A stretch of DNA of 64,000 nt, taken from assembly GCA_947311845.1 (NCBI GenBank), contig CAMZMU010000089.1:25879981-25943980 (forward strand). The letters are read 5' to 3'. Below, one piece after another: positions 35,166 through 47,050 of the stretch. The notes beneath the pieces were generated by a model, which had not been told where the DNA came from, did no database searches, and saw nothing but the letters and a program-made list of their open reading frames with translations. The number at the start of each line of letters is the position of its first letter. The first letter of the stretch is position 1. This DNA is from Poa pratensis (Eukaryota; Streptophyta; Magnoliopsida; Poales; Poaceae). A program made the translations under genes and the position numbers.

Positions 35166-35388
35166 TACATCAGTTTATATTATGATGGCAGAAAGATTCA
35201 GAGCCTCCTACACTATGCTCGTCCCACTTGGAGGAACAGGAATGTGCACGCGCGACAATGGCCGTCAGTCAGTTCTCCACCCATCGATCCCATCTCTTTT
35301 GGCCCCGACCTCACACAGCACCATGGACGGCTACAGGCGAACCTCCGCATCATTCTTAAACTGCCGATGACAGGCTAAGCTCAGCTTC

Positions 35389-37142
35389 ATGGAGATGGCA
35401 GAAGCCGGGGAGGGAGCAGTGGCATGGCTGCCATGGATCTCCACGCTGGCGTCCTGCCTCCTCGGCTTCGTTCTCTACTTCTACGCGCCCTACTGGCGAG
35501 TCCGGCGGGTGCCGGGGCCTCCCGCGCTGCCGATCGTCGGCCATCTGCCGCTGCTCGCCCGCCATGGCCCCGACGTCTTCGGCGCCCTCGCCAAGAAATA
35601 CGGCCCCATCTTCAGGTCGGTCATCTTGCTCTTTGCCCAATGCTTAATCTTGCAAATTTCCGGTGCATTTTTTAGTTTGTTTTGATCTGTATGACTGTAT
35701 CCATGACTGTGTGTTGCTTGGTTAATTAGGTTCCATCTTGGGAGGCAGCCTCTGGTGATCGTGGCTGACCCGGAACTGTGCAAGGAGGTCGGCATCAGGC
35801 AGTTCAAGAGCATCCCCAACCGGAGCCTGCCGTCGCCGATCGCCGGCTCCGCGCTCCACCAAAAGGGCCTCTTCTTCACCAGGGACGCGCGGTGGTCGGC
35901 CATGAGGAACACCATCATCTCGCTCTACCAGCCGTCGCACCTCGCCGGCCTCATCCCCACCATGCAGCGCTGCGTCGAGCGCGCCGCCGAGACCATACAG
36001 TTCAAGGCTGACGGCGACTTCGACTTCTCTGACCTCGCTCTCAAGCTGGCCACCGACGTCATTGGGCAGGCGGCGTTCGGCGTCGACTTCGCCCTCTCGG
36101 CGCCACGGCGCGAGCACGACGGCGGCGGCGAGGCCGCAGAGTTCGTGGCGGAGCACGTCCATTCCACCACCTCGCTCAAGATGGACCTGTCGGGATCGCT
36201 CTCCATCGTGCTGGGCCTGGTCGCGCCGGCGCTGCAAGAACCAGCGCGGCGGCTGCTGCGGCGGATCCCCGGGACGGCGGACTGTCGGATCTCGACAACC
36301 AACGAGCGGCTGCGCGCCAGGGTGGAGGAGATCGTGGCGAGCAGAGAGCGCGACGGCGACAAGAGGAGGGAGCAGAGGGACTTCCTGTCGGCGCTGCTCA
36401 ACGCCCGGGACGGCAGCGACAAGATGAGGGAGCTGCTCACGCCGGAGTACGTGGGCGCGCTCACCTACGAGCACCTCCTCGCCGGCTCTGCCACCACATC
36501 CTTCACGCTCTCCTCCGCCGTGTACCTCGTCGCCGGCCACCGGAGGTCGAGGCCAAGCTGCTCGCCGAGGTCGACCGCTCCAGCGCCGTACCGACCGCCG
36601 ACGAACTCCAGCGCAACTTCCCCTACCTGGACCAGATCATAAAGGAGGCGATGAGGTTCTACACGGTCTCGCCGCTGATCGCGAGGGAGACGTCGCGGGA
36701 AGTGGAGGTCGGCGGGTACACGCTGCCGGAGGGGACGTGGGTGTGGCTGGCGCCGGGGGTGATGGCGATGGACGCGGCGCAGTTCCCGGACCCCGGCGAG
36801 TTCCGGCCGGAGCGGTTCGAGGCCGGGTGCGAGGAGGAGCGGCGACGGCACCCGTACGCGCACGTGCCGTTCGGGCTGGGGCCGAGGGCGTGCGTGGGGC
36901 AGCGGTTCGCGCTGCAGGAGGTGAAGCTGGCCATGGTCCACCTCTACCGCCGCTACGTGTTCCGCCGGTCGCCGCGGATGGAGTCGCCGCCGGAGCTCCA
37001 GTTCGGGATCGTGCTCAGCTTCAGGCACGGCGTCAGGCTCAGGGCCATCGAGAGATGCCCAGGCTTGGACATTCATGATTATCTTCAGAGAAACGAAAGA
37101 CATGCCACACTGTGTCGCCCAGAATCAGTAGCTCCTAACTAG
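35389..37142 (+). CDS. MAX1: Cytochrome P450 CYP711A, MAX1 homolog (strigolactone biosynthesis)
   Basis: ER-anchored monooxygenase. MAX1-type enzymes oxidise carlactone to carlactonoic acid and, in some grass paralogs, further to canonical strigolactones. Exon 1 35389-35615 (Met, Leu-rich anchor, hinge [12 protein letters not shown], donor TTCAG|gtcggt) joins exon 2 35730-37142 (acceptor attag). Family landmarks are [42 protein letters not shown], the I-helix [13 protein letters not shown] (no acidic residue, as in the family), ExxR in [18 protein letters not shown], and heme binding [17 protein letters not shown] with the Cys ligand. One base is missing at about 36541 (CACCGGAGG, expected CACCCGGAGG), breaking the frame before the K-helix. 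The C-terminus runs about 28 residues past the usual end near RAIER. Length about 546 residues with the break ignored. Confidence 0.9.
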
Positions 37143-39655
37143 TAGTTCAGTCTCTAGCAAAAAAATCGCTCAGGACTCTCTGAATCAAATCTGTAGCTCC
37201 TGAATCCTGATTAGTGTCTATCCACTGGAACATGAAAAGCTACTCCTAGCAAGAGACTCTGAATACTTGCAAGTGTGACTCAGAAGTCTTAGACACAGAA
37301 TCACCCTATACGGGCATGGGCAACACTGCCCAGCTAGCGCATTGTACCAACTAAAACGGGAACGCCTGCTGCTCTAACATGTACTGTACTAAAGAAAGCT
37401 AATTCCTGGAGGTGCCAGGACTGGAACCAAAGCTGCATAAGTTAGAAATTCAAATCACATTGCAACTTGGTTACTTGAAAATTTACGAAAGACAAAACTA
37501 CAAGAAAGCGCAGCCCAGGAATAACATCAGTGTTTCGACATCCATGTCATCAGATAAAATGTCAGCAAGGCGACAACATGCATCATGCATATATTCCAAG
37601 CAAGAGCCCTGAATTTGGGGCTTCAACAATCAGTGTTATATTCCAAATAAACCAATATTATGATCTTGGACTGTGCATAGATCGTGAATGAGCCAGCAAA
37701 TTTGCACTCACGCTAATACAATACCCAAATTGAAAGATCACTTGGGAAAAACAATCAATAGTTACATTACACTGTTTGATACAAGAAAACAAAACTGTGC
37801 AAAAAAATCCTATCCATTCTAATCTTTGTTTAGGTGGTTAAGTTTATGACTAATTCTTCAGAATATCCAATTGACTTACAGGTCTGAGACGAGATGCTGG
37901 ACTACGAAAAAGAACAGTTCCAGCATATTTGTAGCCTGCAGGACTCCGATACATCATGCTCCACGAAAGTAATGATTGTTACCAGGGTCAGAAAATGCCC
38001 GGCCATCTTATTGTTCATCACAAAACCAACATATCACTACCACATCCAGTTCTTTGATCACTGTCTCCAATATATTTCTTATCGGTTTTCTCTATAAGTT
38101 CCACTTCTTTGCATAACTGAACAGAAACCTGGCGAAGCAGAAGATTGCATCAGAAAAATGTACAATGGATCATAACATAAAACATCACTACAACTCAATT
38201 ATATAACCAATCAAAACTAAAGAGCACTGACAGCAACTATTGCACACACCAAGCTTCCTATTGTAGATTTCTCACCTGATTGTTGGCAGGAAGGAAAGGC
38301 TGGTCCATTTAAGGAGGCCATTCTTGCCCAACAAGTTAGTGCAACCCTATTATGATGTTTTCCCAGTAGATTTCTGTAGGCATAGCTTGCAAACACAATA
38401 CTCAGTTTCCACCATGCTCATCAGTGCATCCCTGACATGTACTGAACTTTGAAGAATGGTAGCAGGTACAAGTGGCAAATCTTGATTTCAGTAGCAACAT
38501 GAGGAAAAGATCACGTGTCTTTATTTAGACATGAAATAGCCCCTCATGAATCGGTGGCATCTGTTGTTTAATAAAAATAACAACAAGCTCTTCATGGCCA
38601 CGCGAAACCTGAATTAGAAACCAAACAGTTATGCTGGTATCATAAATTTCTTGGTTAAAAAGGAAATATACTTTTAGTAGTATTAAAAAAGAGAAAGATG
38701 AAGATGCGATAATCATATAACAGCTTAGCATGTTCCAGATTTTCAGTAACTGTGAAATCATTGATGTGTTTTTCAGTAAGATAGAATATTGCAGATCAAT
38801 TGCATTGTCCTGTTACCCATGTACTTCTCTTTAGAAGAATTAGTCGCAAAGGTAACAATATGCTCAACTTTTTGCAAGAATATGGATTACAGAAATGTGC
38901 AAGGGAAAAAAAACTAGTGGTAAGGCTTGTTCCATTACTTAGCATAAAAAGAAGATGTAACTATGTGTTGTATTGCCAATAACGAACCAACTGTTTCAAT
39001 TTCATATTGAACATACCAAACTACTGTACTAACTAAGCAGCAATTAATGATTAATAACATATAAATGATTAAACTCAATCAAGAGGAAAGGCATGCAAAA
39101 ACTTACTTGCTTTACACACTCACAGATCTGTTATTGACATCAACATGTGGAAGCATGGCAGATGGTATCTGTAACCTGAACAAATATCTTATCAGACACA
39201 GTTAAGCAAATATCGCTAGAAACAATATTACCGTCCTTTCAAGATGTATGGGGCTAAGAAGAAATACATGCAACCAAGGAAACATGCATTTGCACATAAT
39301 ATACCGAAAATAAAGCAATATGTTGACAGCTTACCTTACCTGTGGAGCATTTCAAAACTTGGAGTTCCTTCTCACTGTCCCAACTTAAAAGAGAAGCATA
39401 CTCCTTTTTGTATCTGTTGGGTCTGTATCCAGATAATCCGAATTTTTCGCATGTCTTCTCAAATTTGGCATCAAATGAAGTTTCTTGACTAACTTGAGCC
39501 AACCAAAATACCAGAAGTGTATCAAACCAGTGGCTTTTGCTGCTATGCTGTATGGAAAGTAACAAGTTAGTAACGTCTTATAGTTAAGTTCCAGAAGTGA
39601 TGGTGTTGTAACATATTTATTTTACTCCCACCTGTCTACAATCAGTTGCTCAAGT
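37143..39655. other. Intergenic DNA and probable 3' untranslated exons of the PPR gene
   Basis: AT-rich, without a supported protein gene. On the minus strand at about 39555-39345 an open stretch (WLAQVSQETSFDAKF, YRPNRYKKEYASLL) follows a cag acceptor and ends at a good donor (cacag|gtaagg). It may be a spliced exon downstream of the PPR stop, as PPR genes of grasses often have spliced 3'UTRs, or the remnant of another gene. No domain is recognised. Confidence 0.35.
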
Positions 39656-41741
39656 TTAACCATCAGAACCGGAAGCAGTATCACCATTTCTACAGGAGGG
39701 TAAAACACTTTCCCTTTCATTTTGAAGACTAGCTGCCTCCTCAATGTTCCCCAATTTCTGATATTTGCTTATCAGACAGTTGTAAATTACTGCATCAGGA
39801 GTAATACCATTCCCAATCATTTCTGAAAGAACTTCTCTAGCTTCTGGCATCATATTTAAATTACAAAATCCCCATACAAAACAAGTGTAGCCATAGAGAT
39901 CAAGTTGCAAACCACTGTTGATCATCTTGGCCTTGACTACAAAGGCATCCTGGAGATTTCCCTGCTTCAGGTACCCATCCATAAGAGACGTATAGACAAC
40001 TTTGTCCAGAGTCAAACCCTTGTCAACCATTTCATCCAGCAATCGCACAGCCTTGGTCAAGCAACCATTCTTGCACAAACCATCAATTAAAGCGGTGTAA
40101 GTATGTACATTAGGTTCTAACCCTAAGTCTCTCATTTTGTTAAAATGTGAGACTGCCTCGTCAACTGACCCTGCTTTGCACAAACCATCAATCAGTGCAC
40201 AATAGGTCACAACATTAGGCTGGAAACCAGAATCCAGCATCTTGTGGAGCAGGGCCATGGCCTCTGACTCTTTTCCTGCTTTAAAACAAGCATCCATTAT
40301 ATTTGTATAGATGATAGTATTGGGTTTCAGACCACATTCATCCATTTTATTTAACAAACTCTTAGCTTCTTCCACCTTCTGAAGATTACAGAGTCCCCAA
40401 ATGAGGACACCATAAAGCGAAACATCAAGCTCCATCCCTTTATCCTTCATCTTATTCAATAAACCCAGTGCTCTCTCGCTATTTTTATTCACATAATGCC
40501 CATGAATTAGTGTAGTGTACAACAGCTCGTTGGCTTTTACACCAGCTCTCTCCATCAGCCTAAAAACATCCTCCGCTTCCGTGACCTTCCCCTCTTTGCA
40601 TAGGCCATCAACTAGCACGGTATATGTAACCACATTCAACACACCCTGCTGTACCATTTCATCGATCAAAACAAGGGCATCAGTAAGCCTACCTGCCTTA
40701 CAGGTCCCATCAACCAGACATGTATATGTGACCTCATTCGGCGTCATGCCCCTCATCCTCATTTGCGCAAACAGCTTCATAGCCTCCCGCACCATCCCCT
40801 CCTTGCAGAATGCATCGACAAAGGTGCTAAATGTGACTACATTTGCCACCACTCCCTCCCTCTTCATCTCAGCAAAGTAGCTGTATGCCCTCTTCATCCT
40901 CCCAAACTTGCAAAAGCAGTTGACTAATGCATTGTATGTCACAACATCTGGTGTGCATCCACACCCCCTCATCTCCGCGACAAGCTGCTCCACCTCTTGG
41001 AGCTCCCCGCATTTGCCATACCCATCAATCAGAGAATTGTATGTGATGACATCCAGTGAGCATCCAATCTCCTTCATCCTGGAGAGCAATGCCCTTGCCT
41101 CCGCAAGGTCCCCCTCCTTGCACAGGAAATCGATCAGGATGTTGAAGGTGAACACGTTGGGCGCCGGCAGCTGCTGGAATAGCTGCCGGACGAGCCCGGC
41201 GCGGCGCTCCCGGGCCAGGCGGAGGAGGATGTGGTTGCAGGTGCGGGTGTTAGGGGGCACACGCAGCTCGCGCACGCGGGCAAGGGCGAGGACGGCGTCC
41301 TCCAGGAGGCCGCGGTCGGCGAGGAGGGAGAGGAGGGTGTCGACGACGGAGGGCAGGGCGCTGCGGCGGGGCCCTAGCGCGAGAGCCGCGCGGTGGAGGA
41401 GGTCGACGAGGGAGGCGGCGAGGTGGGGCGGTGGCCCGGGCGAGGAGGCGGGAGAGGAGGCTGCGGGAATGGGGGAATAGGCGGGCGCGGGCGAGGAGGT
41501 GGGCCGCGAGGCAGAGGTGGGCGGAGGAGGGGAGGGGGTGGGAGAGGAGAAGGTTGGGGGGGACGGCCTGGAGCGAGTGGAGTTGGCGGAGGCGATCGGA
41601 GATGAGGGTGGCGGCGGCGGCGGTGGCGGCGCCGGTGGGGAGGGTGGAGAGGGCGGAGGCGGCGATAGAGAAGGGGAGGAAGCTAGGGTTCCGGCGCGAG
41701 CAGATGAAGAGGAGGTGGCGGCGCAGGGGGAGGGGTAGCAT
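39656..41741 (-). CDS. P-class pentatricopeptide repeat protein (At2g02150-like)
   Basis: Organellar RNA-binding protein, probably about 695 residues. The N-terminus is Arg/Leu/Ser-rich (PLPLRRHLLFICSRR), fitting a mitochondrial or plastid transit peptide. From 41275 down, about 13 P-type 35-residue repeats follow without interruption, with the usual VVTYNALVNCFCKFG, VVTYTVLVDGLCKEG and HTYTALIDGLCKNG signatures. The motifs LYGVLIWGLCNL, YTSLMDGYLKQGN and LDLYGYTCFVWGFCN match, from memory, Arabidopsis At2g02150. There is no E or DYW extension. Single exon. One frame change near 41422-41440 separates the transit region from the repeats; on both sides the readings are plausible (LAASLVDLLHRAALALGPR after it), so a one- or two-base error is likely. 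Confidence 0.88.
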
Positions 41742-41749
41742 CGTTTGAC

Positions 41750-42050
41750 CGCCTCCGGCGGCGGCGAGGCAGAAGGAATCAGGCCATGGAGGGGAGGGGG
41801 GCCGGGGAGGTGTCGTAGTAGGGTTTAGTGAGGTTTTGAGTGTTTTTCCTCTGCTTCATCTTTGAGTTTTCGCTGGTTGTACTGGATTTCGCCGGTTCGG
41901 ATCAAATTCAAATATAAATGGAACAAACTATCTAAAGTCATATATTCATTCTCTCGGTTCCCATATTAGTTTTCTAGTCTCCACACATATATCTTCTAGG
42001 GTTTCATATTTGTTTTTCTTAGGGGAATATGCGTATTTGTACTTGTCCCC
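41750..42050. other. PPR upstream region
   Basis: About 300 bases between the PPR start codon and the left end of the Harbinger element. It presumably holds the PPR promoter. No clear TATA box or other site. Confidence 0.4.
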
Positions 42051-42145
42051 TAAAAGCATCTCCGGAGCCCCAAATTCGGCCCCCAAACTGTCCACGGACA
42101 CGTCCGAGCGTGTCCGCGGACAGGCCCCAAAAGTGGTGCTCTACA

Positions 42146-44421
42146 ACCACAATTCCGGATGGCACCCGCCGGGTTCGGGTGCGGGTTTGGCACCCCCATA
42201 CCCGCACCCGCACCTCTACCTGCCCCCGTCACCCGTACCCATACCCGCCTGCGGGTATAGAATTTCCCCATACCCGCCACCCGCCGGGTACCCGCCAAAA
42301 TCGTGCTGAACAACAAAATGACAGGTTTTGCACACTTTCAGCAACATATAACAGAAATTTTCAGCAACAAACTGACAGCAATTTTAAGCAACAAATTGAC
42401 AGCAATATTCAGTAACAAATAGACAGCAAAATATCCAGCAATAAATTGACAGCATAAATTCAACTACAAGTTCAAATCACACATTAACATCCACAAATAG
42501 TTCACGGAATCAAACAAGTTCAGCAACCACGCAACAAACAGTACACCGAATCATACAAGTCATACATGTCCAGCAACAAACACTCATGAATTATGACAAG
42601 AAATCCATTGAAGACAAAGAAGCTCCTGAAGACAATGGAAAATATAAATAACTGAAGACAATAACAAAGAAGCTCCTGAAGCCTACAAAGCAAAATACAA
42701 AGGTTAGCTCATCATACAAAACTGAAGACAATGGAAGATAAAAATAATGCATGAACAAACACAAACCTGATAGTGTTCCTTGTATGCAGATGGAAGAGTG
42801 GCTGTAGTGCACCAACAAACCTCCTAAATCCAGCGTGGTCAACAATACTCAATGGGTAGTCATGCATCCCTATCATGTTACCAAGCTCTTCTCTAGCAGT
42901 ATTTTGATCAAATGTATAGGTCTCTACATTCACCTTCCCATCAGCTTGGGCAGTCATCCTCAATGAAGACTGACTCAATGATTTTCCACTCTTGTTATTC
43001 AACTTCAACTGTCTTAGAGTACATATTTTCAGATGGTCAGCCAGATGTTTAGTACCACTCTTGGATCCTGCACTAAGAGACTTGTGACAGTAGTTGCAGA
43101 TGCCTTTCCATTCTCCATTTACAAACTCCTTCGTCTTCTCGAGCCACACTTTAGAAGTTAGCCTGCGTGTCGCTCCTCCTCTAGCTGTTGCTGCAACATT
43201 CACCTCCACCACTTCATCTTCATCATCAGAAATCTCGTTCACCGATTCCGATGGGGCTTGGCTACTACAGCTTGTACCACTGCATGAAATGAATAACATA
43301 TTCAGTTGCAATTTCATACAAACTATTCTCAAACAGCAGCTAACACTAACAGCAGCTAACACTAACTATTCTCAAGCAAATATGTAAATAACAGCGGCTA
43401 ACAGCAAATATGTAAAGTTTCATCTAAAATCAACACTAAAATGAACTAACACTAACTATTCTGCTGCAAAAAATCAATCTAAACATTTAAAATAGATCTC
43501 TGCATTTTTGTTCATCCAAATGGAGCATCTGTTCATCTAAAATTAACACCAAATAGCACCTAACAGCAGCTAAAATCTCAATGGATCATCTCTGCATCTA
43601 AAGTCTAAACTGCAGCTACTCATACCATGGAGATTTGTCCTTCTGCGTCATGTTCTTTGCCTTCTTTTGGACTTGGCCGTCGCCGTCGGAGGACGGAGCA
43701 GCCGGCGTACATCCACGTTTCCGGCTGCTCCTAGACGCAGCTACCGGCGGCAATCCAACGCGCCTGCCGCCTCCCTTGGTTGCCTTTGCCTTGGAGCTCG
43801 ACGGCGCGCCCAAGTAGTAGCCGAGCCGCGATCCGCTTCCCGTCGGCGGGATCTGGGCCGTCGCATCTCTAGGCGGCGGAGGCGGCGGTGTGGAGCTGAG
43901 CTCGTCCGGCTGGATTACCGGGCTCTCGCCGGACTCGCTCCCCTCCAGTTCGCCAGAGACCATGGCTCCGGGGAGCTACGGCGCAACGGCGCAGGAGGCT
44001 AGAGGGAGAGGGACTCGGGGGCCGGGGCTGGGGAGGGATCTGGAGGGCTCGGCCGCTCGGGGTCGGGGATCCGAGTCGGGGATAGAGGAGAAGAGTGCGG
44101 GCTGCGGCGCTGGGGAGGAAAAGAGGAGAAGCGTGCATGCGGCGCTGGGGTGAGGAAAATAAGTGGAGCTGGGTTTAGGGTTTCCATATTACAATGACAT
44201 GTGGGGCTGGATACAGATACTCACTGACATGTGGGGTAATTCGGGTATGCGGGTAAAAGGGTATGGGTTTGGCACCCCCATACCCGCCCCCGCTATACCC
44301 GATGGGTATGGAATTTCCCTAACTATACCCATGGGTTTTTTTATACCATACCCTCCCCATTTAAGCCGGGTACCCGTCGGGTTTGCGGTATCGGGTACCC
44401 ATTGCCATCCGGAACCACAAT
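42146..44421 (-). mobile_element. hAT element nested in the Harbinger element, 8-bp TSD
   Basis: A perfect 11-bp terminal inverted repeat (TCCGGATGGCA at 42154-42164, TGCCATCCGGA at 44403-44413) is bounded by the 8-bp direct repeat accacaat (42146-42153 and 44414-44421), as expected for hAT. Subterminal DNA has repeated ACCCG/CGGGT words (TACCCGC, GGGTACCC). The element is 2.26 kb and encodes only the N-terminal part of a transposase, so it is an internally deleted, non-autonomous copy. Confidence 0.92.
42771..43963 (-). pseudogene. hAT transposase N-terminal part with BED zinc finger
   Basis: Exon 1 43963-43626 (Met, Ser/Pro-rich and basic linker, donor CCATG|gtatg) joins exon 2 from 43279 (acceptor atgcag) in frame. 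Exon 2 encodes an acidic patch (EISDDEDEVVEV), then a BED-type zinc finger (KGICNYCHKSLSAG, HLADHLKIC), and the typical downstream hAT motif YPLSIVDHAGFRRFVGALQP. The reading then runs into non-coding DNA. The catalytic RNase-H-like domain and the hATC dimerisation domain are absent. It can bind DNA at most and might act as a repressor, but this is inference. Confidence 0.85.
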
Positions 44422-44654
44422 GTTCAAATCTTGACACCCAAAAACATGCAAGCCATGCACGTCCATCATAGAACTAGTTTGGAGTTTAAATAAATAGTTC
44501 AAATCACCTTATTACAACAAATAATTGTATCTAAACAAATAAAAATAGTCGGACATAAGAGTTGAAATTATTCAGACACAAATGAATGCAAATAGAAATT
44601 CACTGATTTCCCATGAAGACATACAATGCTCCACCAGATCATTGAGTAGTTAGG

Positions 44655-45183
44655 GACAAAAAAGACCACTTCGACGAATGAAATGTCAAAAAAGACCACC
44701 TCCCGTATGAATTGTCATAAAGGACCACCTGCACCGTGACGCCATGCTGGCCAAGTGACACGTGGCAAAGGTCGCCACGGCTAACGGCGGCGTCTGAGGC
44801 CGCCACAGGCCACGGCGGCACGCTGGTGCATGCATGCAGGCATCTGCTTCTAGCGCATGAACCATAGCCCGTTTTGATTTTTTTAAACATCTCAAAAAAT
44901 TCGAAAAAAAACCTGGATATAGCTAACTCTATGCACTACGATCGTGCAAAAATTCACTGCAAAAGACTTCATATTATGTGGGCTCAGCAAAAAAAACAAA
45001 TTCGACAAATTTTCGTAACTAACTCTATGCACTACAAAACGATGCATTGTTCATTGATCAGGGCACTGTTCATTGATCAACATGCGTGGTGAGGGACATG
45101 CCGCCGTGGTTGGTGGCGGCAGGCAATGTTTTTGGGAGGTGGTCTTTTTTGACAATTCACTCGTCGAAGTGGTCCTTTTTGTC
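44655..45183. mobile_element. Fold-back/MULE-like element with 50-bp inverted repeats
   Basis: The left end gacaaaaaagaccacttcg (44655 onward) and the right end on the opposite strand gacaaaaaggaccacttcg are matching inverted repeats of about 50 bases, both running into aaaaaagaccacctccc. The element is 529 bases. No transposase and no clear target duplication were found. It lies in the 3' part of the Harbinger element, 26 bases downstream of the transposase stop. Confidence 0.8.
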
Positions 45184-45208
45184 AAAAAATCGTTGGGTGT
45201 GCGCTTTT

Positions 45209-46000
45209 TCATCTCGAAAATTGTCGATGCATCACAAGGAAGTGCATGACATACTCCGCTTCTTGTTCAGGTAGGTGGACATGTTCTCCAGGGTGCTCAA
45301 AATCCCTGCGAGCTGCCCCTTCTCCTTCATCCTCCACAATCATGTTGTGCAAAATTACACAACAAGTCATGACCTGCCATAGTACCTCCGGATCCCACAT
45401 CATTGCGGCTCCACGGACTATACCCCAACGAGCTTGCAGCACACCAAATGCCCTCTCGCCATCTTTCCTAACAGCCTCCTGTGCAGCTGCAAATCCACAT
45501 TTTTTGGGACCAGTTGGATTGTTGATAGTCTTCACAAATGTCGCCCACTGAGGATAGATACCATCTGCAAGATAGTATCCCATGGTGTAGTCATGTCCGT
45601 TGATGGTGAAGTTGCATGGTGGAGCATCCCCATCACAGAGCCTCTTGAACAGGGGAGAGCGCCGAAGCACATTGATGTCGTTGTGAGAACCGGGCATGCC
45701 AAAAAACGCATGTCAAATCCACAAGTCTTGAGATGCCACAGCTTCAAGTACAATTGTGGCCTCTTTGCTGTGACCTTGGTACTGCCCACGCAACCATGTA
45801 GGACAGTTTTTCCATAGCCAATGCATGCAATCAACTGAACCTAGCATACCAGGAAATCCTCTTGCTTCTCCTAGGGCCAATAGCCTTTGGGTTAACTCGT
45901 TGTAAACCAACTCATCCATGGACGAGTAATCGTACTCCTCGTCGGACGAAGAATCCATGGCTACATACATGAACACTGAATCAAAAACCGGCTCCGGCAT
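45209..46000 (-). pseudogene. PIF/Harbinger transposase (DDE superfamily), frameshifted
   Basis: The minus-strand reading starts near the acidic N-terminal stretch DSSSDEEYDYSSMDEL and gives ARGFPGMLGSVDCMHWLWKN (first catalytic Asp). After a frame change near 45715, MPGSHNDINVLRRSPLF (second Asp) follows, then DYTMGYYLADGIYPQWATF, KDGERAFGVLQARWGIV (likely catalytic Glu) and the C-terminal VILHNMIVEDE. This is the plant Harbinger nuclease family. The frame break and the missing N-terminal part make it inactive as sequenced. Confidence 0.85.
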
Positions 46001-46468
46001 TTACACAAACACTTTGAGAGCGAGGTGGATGTCGGGCGATGCAAAACGTACCGGGAGCGGAGCGTCCAGGTGAGGTTCCTCCGGCGACGGGTTCCGATGA
46101 CCGTGGTGGACTTGGCTACGCACGTTGTAGCTTCGGGGCGGCGGCGGCTACACGAAGGGGACGGCGGCGGAGCAGAGTGGTGCGGCCAAACTGGACAGAG
46201 AGGAGGAAGAAGAGTAAGAAGCAAGGGTTTCCGTCCGATTTAGGGGGAAATTGGGTAGGCCCGCGTTGCCAGGTCCGACGTGGCGGAGGCGTCCGGGCGG
46301 CCCCAAACTCTCCCCACATATGAGCTGGCTTTGGGGTTTACCGGACTGACCGGACGTTTGGGCTGACTATGGGGTGGATGGTTGGGTGATGGTTTTCGGC
46401 CCAAACCGTGTCCGGGCTGTCCGTCCGGACGTTTGGGAGAGATTTGAGGGCCATGGTTGGAGATGCTC

Positions 46469-47050
46469 TAAGAGCATCTCCACCGGCACCCCCAAAGGAC
46501 CCGCAAAAGTCCAATGGGGTGCCGGACAGAAAAATCGGCCACAGCGGAACCCCCATCTGTTCGTCCGAACCAATTTTTGTCCGGCACCGTCGAGCGGGTC
46601 TTCAAACTTGGGGGCAGCTTAGGGGATGACGGACAACGCTCGGACATGTCCGCATGCAGCCTCAATCGACAGGCGGGTCTGGCTTGTCATCCGCACACGG
46701 TCACATTGACTGTAATGTCGGATCAACATTCTCGTCTTTCCAAGCGTGCCAGGCCACCAACGTGTCGTCAGCATTAAACCTACGCATCGCCTCACCACTC
46801 ACGCCACCTTCTCCCACCGCTTCCCGCCTTCCTTTCGTGCCCAGTTCGCCGACTATAAGAAGACTCGTCGTGCCGCCGCTTCAAGTCGGGCTCTCCCCTA
46901 CGCCGCTAACCACTCCTAGGTCATCATCACCCAGGCAGTGCACCGTCGTTTCCAACAGGAGGTAGTGGCCCTCGCAAGAACTACCCAAGACGCTATTGTT
47001 CCCTATGACGGCCCGACGACAACAAGTCAAAGCTATACGCCACATAAGAG
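46469..47050 (+). mobile_element. Second Harbinger-like terminus, abutting the first element
   Basis: Immediately after the shared TAA at 46469-46471 the sequence reads GAGCATCTCCACCGG with the same GTCCG/CGGAC-rich subterminal style as the Harbinger element to the left. It runs rightward to about 46960 with no transposase and no matching second end, so it is a truncated or terminal fragment of a related element. Confidence 0.55.

Larger units (their letters stand above)
42051..46471. mobile_element. PIF/Harbinger DNA transposon with TAA TSD, carrying nested elements
   Basis: The ends are AAGCATCTCC (42054) and GGAGATGCTC (46468), a 10-bp imperfect inverted repeat, flanked by TAA at 42051-42053 and 46469-46471, the target duplication expected for PIF/Harbinger. 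It encodes a Harbinger transposase on the minus strand. It is interrupted by a complete hAT element (42154-44413) and a fold-back element (44655-45183). Confidence 0.82.

Noticed and set aside
41393..41748. Gly/Arg-rich plus-strand open frames opposite the PPR start
   Set aside because: Antisense of the GC-rich transit-peptide region of the PPR gene, with no independent support.
44655..45183. Target-site duplication for the fold-back element
   Set aside because: The 9-base flanks (gtagttagg and aaaaaatcg) do not match, so I did not assign it to the Mutator superfamily with certainty.
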